A DNA stretch of 64,000 bases, from the NCBI RefSeq assembly GCF_006874625.1, contig NZ_CP030034.1, forward strand, positions 2,108,001 through 2,172,000. The letters run 5' to 3'. The stretch comes from Bdellovibrio sp. NC01. Lineage in GTDB: Bacteria; Bdellovibrionota; Bdellovibrionia; Bdellovibrionales; Bdellovibrionaceae. Under the pieces are notes generated by a model. It had not been told where the DNA came from and made no database searches. It saw only the letters and a program-made list of their open reading frames with translations. Numbering within the stretch: position 1 is the first letter of the stretch; every line of letters begins with the position of its first letter. Shown here one piece after another: positions 57,313 through 64,000 of this stretch. Position numbers and translations under genes: made by a program.

Positions 57313-59256
57313 ATGCAACAAGGTCCAAAAGGCGAAAATAAATTCACTCCACCAACAGATGTTAAGTCTGTTCTTAGCATGTTCAAAAAGCCAAAGAAAG
57401 TTGTTGTTACGGCAGGCATGCCTTACGCAAACGGTCCTTTACACTTGGGCCACTTGGCTGGCGCCCATGTTCCAGCGGACATCTATGCACGTTGGATGCG
57501 TATGTTGATCGGTGGCGAAAATGTTTTATTCGTGAACGGTAACGACGATCACGGTTCAACAAGCGAAGTGGCGGCAGTTAAAGCTGGCAAAACAATTCGC
57601 GAATTCATCGATACAATTCATGAACAACAAAAAGACACTCTAAAAAAATATTCAATTCAAACGGATATCTTCACAGGCACATCACGCCCGGAAACATATC
57701 CAGCGCACGAAGCATATTCACAAGATTTCTTGCGTCGTTTGTTTAACAACGGTCTGCTTGAAAAACGCATCACTAAGCAATGGTACGATTCAAAAATGAA
57801 TCGTTTCCTACAAGACCGCTTTGTTCGCGGCACATGCCCGAACTGTGGCAATACCGAGGCGTATTCTGATGAATGCGACGTGTGTGGTGCCCAATATGAT
57901 CCGACAACATTGAAAGATCCACGCAGTCAGTTGAGCGACGCAATTCCTGAATTGCGTGATACGGCTCACTGGTGGTTGGACATGTGGAAAGTCGCTGATC
58001 CATTGAAAACATGGATTGAGACAAAACAAAAAGCATGGCGTGCGGCTGTTGTACAAGAAGTGACAAACACTGTTTTGATCGGCTGCCGTTTTGAAAACGT
58101 GCACGAACCTAAATACAAAGAAATCAAAGACACTTTACCAAAACATAAATCTCGTTATGTCGCTGGTAAAAAAGTCGAATGTCTTTTCGATTCAAAAGCG
58201 GATCTTGCAAAAGGCCAAGAGGTTTTGGAAGCCGCAGGCATTCCTTCTGTAGAAACGAAGAACTGGGCCGCTCGTCCGATCACGCGTGACGTGTCTTGGG
58301 GTATTCCCGTTCCTGCAGAATTAGACCCAGACATGAAGGGTAAAACTCTTTACGTATGGCCGGATTCATTGATTGCACCGATCGTATTCACGCAAGTGGC
58401 GTTGAAGCAATCTGGTCGCAATCCCGAACAATACAAAGACTTCTGGTGTGATCCTGAAGCCACAGTTGTGCAGTTCCTAGGACAAGACAACGTGTTCTTC
58501 TATGTGATCATGCAAGGTTCAATGTGGTTGGGTCACAAAAACAATCCCCTTGAGTTGCCACAAAAAGGCGATTTGCAAATGACTGAAATTTTAAGCTGCT
58601 ATCACTTGATGGTAAACGGCGAAAAAATGAGTAAGTCGAAGGGCAACTTCTACACTGGCGACCAGTTGGTAGAGATGGGGTATTCTCCAGATCAAGTTCG
58701 TTATTTCTTGGCGCTATTAAGCTTGCCAGTGAAATCTTCAAACTTCGATTTCGAGCACTTCGCTGAAAGAAATAAATTCTTGGCTGGTCCAATGAATGCC
58801 GCTTTCGAAAAGCCAATCTCTGCATGTCACTCAAAATACGGTGGCAAAGTTCCAGAAGGTAAATTGATCGGCAAAGTTGAAGCTGAAACTGTGAAGCTGG
58901 TGCAAATGTATTTGCGCTCTATGCAAAAAGGCGATTATGCGATTTTATTGGGCCAAGTGGAAAACTATGCCCGTCAGATCAACTCGCTCTTTACGCAGTT
59001 CAAGCCGCACGACGACCGTGCGCCTGAAGCGGAAAGAAAAGATGCTTTGTACACATGCTTCTATGTATTGAAGAACTTAATGATTATGTTGGCACCATTC
59101 GTTCCTTCAACAATGGAAGAGCTACGTAAATCATTGAATCTACCAGCAGACGTTTTCCGCGCTGAAGAACTGGGCACAGGCATTCCGGCTGGTCATGTTA
59201 TCAACCCTAAAGGCGTGTACTTCCCTGCTGTTCCTGAAGCGACTGAAAATACGTAG
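57313..59256 (+). CDS. metG: Methionyl-tRNA synthetase
   Basis: 647 residues, GAGG seven bases before the ATG. Class I signature HLGH at 44-47 and KMSKS at 438-442, a zinc knuckle with two CxxC pairs (CPNCGNTEAYSDECDVCGAQ), and the WGIPVP motif of the connective region. It charges tRNA-Met, including initiator tRNA. About 70 residues between the WRAAVVQEV helix and RPITRDVSWG appear to be an insertion relative to common bacterial enzymes. No C-terminal EMAP-like RNA-binding domain is visible. Ended by the terminator at 59284-59317. Confidence 0.95.
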   Translation: MQQGPKGENKFTPPTDVKSVLSMFKKPKKVVVTAGMPYANGPLHLGHLAGAHVPADIYARWMRMLIGGENVLFVNGNDDHGSTSEVAAVKAGKTIREFIDTIHEQQKDTLKKYSIQTDIFTGTSRPETYPAHEAYSQDFLRRLFNNGLLEKRITKQWYDSKMNRFLQDRFVRGTCPNCGNTEAYSDECDVCGAQYDPTTLKDPRSQLSDAIPELRDTAHWWLDMWKVADPLKTWIETKQKAWRAAVVQEVTNTVLIGCRFENVHEPKYKEIKDTLPKHKSRYVAGKKVECLFDSKADLAKGQEVLEAAGIPSVETKNWAARPITRDVSWGIPVPAELDPDMKGKTLYVWPDSLIAPIVFTQVALKQSGRNPEQYKDFWCDPEATVVQFLGQDNVFFYVIMQGSMWLGHKNNPLELPQKGDLQMTEILSCYHLMVNGEKMSKSKGNFYTGDQLVEMGYSPDQVRYFLALLSLPVKSSNFDFEHFAERNKFLAGPMNAAFEKPISACHSKYGGKVPEGKLIGKVEAETVKLVQMYLRSMQKGDYAILLGQVENYARQINSLFTQFKPHDDRAPEAERKDALYTCFYVLKNLMIMLAPFVPSTMEELRKSLNLPADVFRAEELGTGIPAGHVINPKGVYFPAVPEATENT

Positions 59257-59283
59257 GTTTATAATTCCAATAGTTTACTTTTT

Positions 59284-59317
59284 AAAGAGCACTGCTGATC
59301 CCAGTGCTCTTTTTTTA
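59284..59317 (+). terminator. Rho-independent terminator of metG
   Basis: AAAGAGCACTG-CTGATCC-CAGTGCTCTTTTTTT: an 11-bp stem followed by a T-run, 28 bases after the stop codon. Confidence 0.95.
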
Positions 59318-59406
59318 TTACATTCAGCGCAGCTTTCTAAACTCTAATCCTCGAGCTCTTGTTTTACCTTCGTTATTTTTCTAGAACCTCATGCACCGAG
59401 GATTCT

Positions 59407-59961
59407 ATGAAAATTATATTTATGAGCGTTTTATTTTTTTGTACTTCAGTATTCGCACAATCTACTCCACCGCATGATGAAATCGATGAGCGCATTCAAG
59501 CAAACTTTGACTGGATCAATGCGCGCGCCAATCAAAGAGACTTCGTACCAAAAAGAGCTGACGAATCTGCCATTGTTAAAGTCCAGTTAGTAGATGCTGA
59601 CGGCACTTTCCGAGTTTTTGGATTTTCGGAACAAGAAATTCTTAAAATGAATGGCGACGACCATGGGGGTGCGTGTACGTCCCGCCACAATCACGACGAT
59701 ATTGCCAACCGTTGGTGCCATGCCTCTATTGTAAAGGTCGTAGATGCGGCATTACGCTCTATTGGCGTACCTCCACTGATTGCAGCCTCTGCGGCGGCTT
59801 CCATCTTTGTTTTTAAAGAATACGCTTACGATCTACATCCGTCCCATGCAGATCTCGTCGCCGTGGCCGATCAGAATATTTACTCGTCTGATGATCTTAG
59901 CATCTCGTTCACTCTTTTTGGTGATGGCTCCCCTTTTATCGTATTACGTAAAAGATTTTAG
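59407..59961 (+). CDS. Secreted protein of unknown function
   Basis: 184 residues from ATG 59407 (GAGG six bases upstream). Signal peptide MKIIFMSVLFFCTSVFAQ. The mature protein has a His/Asp-rich stretch (NGDDHGGACTSRHNHDD) that could bind metal, two cysteines, and one hydrophobic segment (GVPPLIAASAAASIFVFKEY). No family recognised. Convergent with the catalase gene; the stops touch. Confidence 0.7.
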   Translation: MKIIFMSVLFFCTSVFAQSTPPHDEIDERIQANFDWINARANQRDFVPKRADESAIVKVQLVDADGTFRVFGFSEQEILKMNGDDHGGACTSRHNHDDIANRWCHASIVKVVDAALRSIGVPPLIAASAAASIFVFKEYAYDLHPSHADLVAVADQNIYSSDDLSISFTLFGDGSPFIVLRKRF

Positions 59962-59962
59962 C

Positions 59963-60955
59963 TTATTGTTTTTTCTGCGCTTGTTCGCTAACCCTTTTAC
60001 CAAAAGAGATTGCATAAGCTGGTGAACGGAAGCGCAGGATTTGGTCATCTGAGGGAGCGATTCCTTCAGCCAAATTGTTGGGATCGTAGTTAATAAGATC
60101 GCAATTGCTCGATCCATTACCGCTGGTTTTCTTAATCGTTAACATGCCCAACTGAACTTTCTTATGCTCGCCTTTCCATTCGACTGTGGGATCAGTCAAG
60201 CTATCGCCGTCTTTGGCAAGAATAGCTTCCATTTTCCACGTGACGGGGCCTTTTTTAAGTTCTTCTTCTAAAGTTTTAGATAAGAAGTCTGCGGATTTTG
60301 CCTTCGCTTGATCGACAGTTAAAAAATGATTTCCTTGATCTGAAATGAAATTCCAGCGCACAAATTGCTCTTTGCCTTTTTTATTCGTGAATTTAAATGC
60401 GTGAAGACTGTGATAATCCACTGTCGCGTAACTTTGTGGCACGCCGAAGTCCTTAATAAAAGCAAAGAACGGTGCCGACTCGGGATGCTTTTCTTTAAAA
60501 GCCGCGACTTGCTCCGGTGTTTTGACCTTTAATAATTCAAGAAATGCTTCAGGTGTGTTTACGGAAAATAACGGCACATCTAACATCGACATGTTTGAAC
60601 TCGCACCTTTACTTGGACGAAACTGCATTGCAAAACCACGCGGCATCGGAGCGTTATCTGGTGAATTTGGATTTGGTCCTGGATTCGAGAATCTACCTAT
60701 GACTTCAACTGCCGAAGCAGAAAAGATATTTGAGGAACTCAGTTCGCGCGCTTCCTTGGTCCCTTTAAAAATTCCCTCGACACACAAACCCTTTGCGTGA
60801 TTTCTGCGAAAACCGGTGTGACTGCCATTCGCTTCCATTTGATTCACAATATCGACGGGGGATACTTTGGCGTCAGAGGATGATTTTACCTCGGTGGCAA
60901 AAACTGAAAAAGAAAGAAGACCTATTGAACACGAAAATAAAAGACGCGACACCAT
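59963..60955 (-). CDS. Periplasmic catalase-related peroxidase (SrpA-like small heme catalase)
   Basis: 330 residues from ATG 60955, with GGAGG five bases upstream. Signal peptide (MVSRLLFSCSIGLLSFSVFA). The catalase core is short and lacks the usual N-terminal arm. Catalytic His53 lies in GFRRNHAKGLCVEG. GRFSNPGPNPNSPDN and MPRGFAMQF are typical, and the proximal heme Tyr is in RFRSPAYAISFGKR near the C terminus. This subfamily works as periplasmic peroxidase more than true catalase. Probably removes peroxide, which may come from host or prey. Confidence 0.9.
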   Translation of the reverse strand: MVSRLLFSCSIGLLSFSVFATEVKSSSDAKVSPVDIVNQMEANGSHTGFRRNHAKGLCVEGIFKGTKEARELSSSNIFSASAVEVIGRFSNPGPNPNSPDNAPMPRGFAMQFRPSKGASSNMSMLDVPLFSVNTPEAFLELLKVKTPEQVAAFKEKHPESAPFFAFIKDFGVPQSYATVDYHSLHAFKFTNKKGKEQFVRWNFISDQGNHFLTVDQAKAKSADFLSKTLEEELKKGPVTWKMEAILAKDGDSLTDPTVEWKGEHKKVQLGMLTIKKTSGNGSSNCDLINYDPNNLAEGIAPSDDQILRFRSPAYAISFGKRVSEQAQKKQ

Positions 60956-61069
60956 TGGAACCTCCACAATAAGGTTCATTAAAGCATTTATGGTATCCGT
61001 CGAGCATCTTATTCAGCGATAGCTGGGGCAAGACTGCTTATCAGCAAAGAGATTTGCTGTCTGTTGCGC

Positions 61070-62545
61070 TTAAGCAGCTTTGGGAGCTGTGCGCTCCCGT
61101 TTACCTGCTACAAATGTATTTAAAGTCAGAACGTCAGATTCGACATTCATGGCCTGACCTCTGATTTCACCTGAAGCCGCCGCGATTTGTTCCGCAGCCG
61201 CTGCATTACTTTGTGAAGATTGATCAAGATTCGCCATGGCCTGGTTCACTTGGCTTAAGCCGGCATTTTGCTGATGACTTGCTTCTGCAATTTGTCCGTT
61301 AAGATCAGAAACCTGCTTTACGGATTGCACGATATCAGAAAGAACAACGCCAGAACGATCCGCGATCTTTGAACCATTTTCGATTTCAGCAACACTCTTA
61401 CCGATAAGTTGTGAAATATCTTTCGCCGCAAGTGACGAACGATGCGCAAGACCCCGGACCGCCTCCGCGACCACGGCAAAGCCTTTACCTTGTTCTCCGG
61501 CACGAGCTGCCTCGACCGCCGCATTTAAAGCCAACAAATTTGTTTGAAAGGCGATATCGTCAATAACGTTAATAATTTCTTCGATCTTCTTAGACGATTC
61601 CGAAATACTTTGCATAGAGCTGATAAGAAGTTTGATTTCAACTTCCCCACGCTCTGCAGATTTGTAGGAGTCATCTGAAAGTGTGGCCGCTCTTTGTGCA
61701 TTTTCAGAATTAGTTCTTACCATTGAATTGATTTCTTCCAAGGAAGCCACTGTTTCTTCAAGCGATGCGGCCGCAGAAGTCGAATTCTTAGACAGTGAAT
61801 CACCGGCTTGCGAAAGTTGTTCGATGGATTCACGCACATCTTTACCTGTTGTCATGAGATGTTCAGCAATATTTGAGATATTACGAACGATACTTTCAGA
61901 CATTAAGAATGTAATGACCCATAAAATCACGCTTGAAATAATAGAAGTCCAAAGATTCGCTTGTTTTAATTCCGAATGATTTTGTTGAGTACGAATGCTT
62001 TCTTCGGCGCCGACCTTGTTGTAATAGGCCATGACCTTTTCACAATAAGTGCTCAACGACGTTCCAAGCTCTAGGTATCTGTGATCCATTAAGCTTGTCG
62101 CCTGATCGATACTTTCCTGCGAGCCTTCTTTAATCAGTTGCGCAATTTTATAAAAAGTCGCTTTGTATTCGGGAAGCATTGCTTTTACTGCAGGGAATTC
62201 GTTTTTTTCAAATTCAACGAATGGTGTTTTTTCGTAATCATCCAAACTCTTTTCTAAGATCTTGAACTCCGCAATGGATTTATCAACCGCCGCAATTCGT
62301 TTATCAGAATCTTTCGCATGAACGACTGCCGACCAAAACCACTGACGTGATGCATTTCTTGATTTACGAATTTCACCAACCGCTTGCACAGTCGGAATAA
62401 CATTTTTAGTTAGGTCTTGAATCGACGCACTCATACGATCTGCCCGATTGAATGTTAACCATGTTCCCACTGCTGAAAAAACCAATGGCAAACAAGCCAA
62501 CAGCAAAAGCTTACCGCGAATACCAGAGAACAACTTTTGAAACAT
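61070..62545 (-). CDS. Methyl-accepting chemotaxis protein
   Basis: 491 residues from ATG 62545; AGGAG lies ten bases upstream, inside the longer frame. First membrane helix at about 12-30, a four-helix-bundle sensor (about 31-195), second helix LWTSIISSVILWVITFLM, then the cytoplasmic signalling hairpin. The hairpin tip is canonical (IDDIAFQTNLLALNAAVEAA, RAGEQGKGFAVVAEAVRGLA). There is no CheR-binding pentapeptide at the C terminus. The ligand is unknown; 4HB sensors often detect small organics. Confidence 0.95.
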   Translation of the reverse strand: MFQKLFSGIRGKLLLLACLPLVFSAVGTWLTFNRADRMSASIQDLTKNVIPTVQAVGEIRKSRNASRQWFWSAVVHAKDSDKRIAAVDKSIAEFKILEKSLDDYEKTPFVEFEKNEFPAVKAMLPEYKATFYKIAQLIKEGSQESIDQATSLMDHRYLELGTSLSTYCEKVMAYYNKVGAEESIRTQQNHSELKQANLWTSIISSVILWVITFLMSESIVRNISNIAEHLMTTGKDVRESIEQLSQAGDSLSKNSTSAAASLEETVASLEEINSMVRTNSENAQRAATLSDDSYKSAERGEVEIKLLISSMQSISESSKKIEEIINVIDDIAFQTNLLALNAAVEAARAGEQGKGFAVVAEAVRGLAHRSSLAAKDISQLIGKSVAEIENGSKIADRSGVVLSDIVQSVKQVSDLNGQIAEASHQQNAGLSQVNQAMANLDQSSQSNAAAAEQIAAASGEIRGQAMNVESDVLTLNTFVAGKRERTAPKAA

Positions 62546-62952
62546 ACCGCAACTCTCCTGATGCCCTGATATCGGCATTCTAAAAATTAACTACCAGGAA
62601 CATATGTTCTTATTTCGGAAGAATAATAAAATCCGACCCCGGTGTTGAGGGTTGAAAGTCTAGCGATTCACTTGTTTCCATGCAGTCCCAAGAGAAACTA
62701 TGGAAAAAATCTCGTGTCGCGAAATTGCAAAGTTGGCAGCTGAAGAAGTAGAAAATCCATAAATTCGAATTTCTCCATTTAAAGTAATAAGTCCTTCTTC
62801 ACTGGACTTCCAACTGAAGGGCTTTTATTGCCCCCGACCTTAACCTTATCTTTACGTCATTTAACTGTCTCATTCTGAGAATCTGGACAATTTCCCTCGT
62901 ATTTACTCGATAAACTCTCTTGAGAATCAATAAGTTAGCCGAAATATAGAGT
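62546..62952. other. Intergenic region between the chemoreceptor and the fibre gene
   Basis: 407 bases. It should carry promoters for both divergent genes. A 20-codon frame (62700-62762, MEKISCREIAKLAAEEVENP) with AGAG upstream reads like protein and might be a tiny gene or a remnant. A stem AGTCC/GGACT lies near 62790. Nothing else is clear. Confidence 0.4.
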
Positions 62953-64000
62953 ATGAGTTTTGGGCGTCTATTGAACGTATTTGTATTAACCATTTCTTTA
63001 TTGGGTTACTCACTTAGTGAGGCATCCAATAAGTCTTTGACGTATCAAGGACGCATTCTAAAGTCTGATGGTTCGCCACTCGAATTCAATAATGTCAGCT
63101 TCATTTTTCAAGTTTTAAATCCAAGTGGTTCCTGCGTTCTTTATCAAGAGCAAGTCACGGGCTACAACATGGTGAATTCCGGTGGTGTGTTCGATGTCAC
63201 GATTGGTGGCGGAACAATTAACTTCCCACTGACTGCTAGCTTTTCAATTCTGGACTCATTTAATAACTCAGGCCCGTATACTTGTGGATCTTGTTCTGGT
63301 TATACGTGCACGAATGGTTCTAGCACTTACAATCCCCTTGCGGATGATGGACGTGTCTTAAGAGTGCAATTCCATGATGGCTCGGGTTGGAAAACAATCT
63401 CTCCAGATAATATTATTCGTTCGGTTCCTTATGCGGCGTATTCTTTGAGTGCGCAAAAATTAGGAACGAATGATGTCACCGACTTTGTTCTGAAAAACGA
63501 AGTCAACAGTAATACAAATTGCGACAGCGGTAACTTCCTTACTTGGAATGCGACGACAAAATCATTTGGTTGCTCCGGTGTGTCTGGCGCAAGTGGTGGT
63601 ACAGTTACGAACGTTGCCTCTTCGAACTCTTATATAACAATTACCAATGGTTCTGCGAATGCATCTCTGACTTTGAATGTCGGAACTGTTGCGAATACGG
63701 TCGCTGCTGGTAATGATCCACGCATCGTGAATGCGATTCAATCTGGTGCGACAGCAAGTGGTGATCTTGGCGGCACTTACCCAGGTCCTTCTGTTATCGC
63801 CCTTCGTGGAGTTGGAATTTCAGCAACGACTCCAACGTCAGGACAATTCTTCAAATTCAATGGTACGAACTGGACTCCGGCTGCTATTGCGATAAGTGAC
63901 GTTACAAACTTAACGACAACACTATCGGGATATCAAACAACTTCTGCATTTAATACGGCAGTTGGTTCTGCAAATTGTGCTGCTTATGAAACTCCTTATT
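62953..64000 (+). CDS. Secreted fibre protein, N-terminal part (cut by right edge)
   Basis: 349 codons visible from ATG 62953. Signal peptide, then SLTYQGRILKSDGSPLEFNN, matching the N-terminal domain of the fibre protein at 47323. FHDGSGWKTISPDNIIRSVP and a Gly/Ser/Thr-rich beta region with short repeats (GNDPRIVNAIQSGATASGDL) follow. By analogy it should end in an S74 chaperone beyond the window. Another member of the chimeric adhesive fibre family used in prey recognition. Confidence 0.85.
   Translation, partial: MSFGRLLNVFVLTISLLGYSLSEASNKSLTYQGRILKSDGSPLEFNNVSFIFQVLNPSGSCVLYQEQVTGYNMVNSGGVFDVTIGGGTINFPLTASFSILDSFNNSGPYTCGSCSGYTCTNGSSTYNPLADDGRVLRVQFHDGSGWKTISPDNIIRSVPYAAYSLSAQKLGTNDVTDFVLKNEVNSNTNCDSGNFLTWNATTKSFGCSGVSGASGGTVTNVASSNSYITITNGSANASLTLNVGTVANTVAAGNDPRIVNAIQSGATASGDLGGTYPGPSVIALRGVGISATTPTSGQFFKFNGTNWTPAAIAISDVTNLTTTLSGYQTTSAFNTAVGSANCAAYETPY

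Noticed and set aside
62700-62762. 20-codon plus-strand gene
   Set aside because: The frame is protein-like but too short to judge, with a weak ribosome site.

Overview
The window looks like chromosome of a Bdellovibrio-type predator (Bdellovibrionota). The support is two secreted fibre proteins with a shared N-terminal domain, one ending in a Peptidase S74 intramolecular chaperone (47323-49731 and 62953-64000). That architecture matches the chimeric adhesive fibre (MAT) proteins described in Bdellovibrio. There is also an unusual number of signal-peptide proteins and a normal bacterial core (metG, an rlmI-like methyltransferase, a U32 peptidase, catalase, a chemoreceptor). The species assignment is inference; no rRNA is present.

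The window has two unlike parts. Positions 1 to about 46.53 kb are an AT-rich accessory region full of small membrane proteins, Rhs/YD proteins, nuclease-fold proteins, XRE regulators and a mobilisation-type ATPase. It ends in a 54-nt 3' fragment of an initiator tRNA (fMet) gene that keeps its CCA end and terminator but lacks a foldable 5' half. This is the scar expected when an integrative element inserts in a tRNA gene. To the right (46.5-64 kb) lies ordinary housekeeping sequence.

Layout from left to right. (a) 1-10511, minus strand: a six-gene operon of secreted proteins. The first five share a repeated module that I read as a beta-sandwich with an inserted helical hairpin. Two of them carry Calx-beta-like and seven-bladed RCC1 propeller domains, and the last is an Rhs/YD protein cut by the left edge. 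(b) 11120-17734: clusters of small membrane and secreted proteins (DUF3592, YcxB-like and PH-like types) separated by two copies of a covarying hairpin repeat. (c) 17887-26452: a probable defence island with a membrane-anchored PD-(D/E)XK protein, a phosphoribosyltransferase-like/NADAR pair, a four-gene operon (nuclease, class III cyclase-like protein, two-helix membrane protein, second nuclease) and a HEPN protein preceded by a 28-residue membrane peptide. (d) 26618-30317: paralogous lipoproteins, an L,D-transpeptidase and a membrane-protein cluster behind the next gene. (e) 30342-34241: a complete secreted Rhs protein with a glycine-rich hydrophobic tip. (f) 34658-36264: an XRE switch with paired palindromic operators, and a higBA-type toxin-antitoxin unit with its own operator and leader peptide. 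(g) 36822-43037: assorted small proteins. (h) 43038-46530: coupling-protein-like ATPase, two replication-relaxation-like proteins, a nested inverted-repeat block and the tRNA scar. (i) 46576-64000: core genes.

The best candidates for something undescribed are the modular RCC1/Rhs operon at the left, the cyclase-centred operon at 21.8-25.6 kb, the PRTase/NADAR pair, and the covarying intergenic repeat family.
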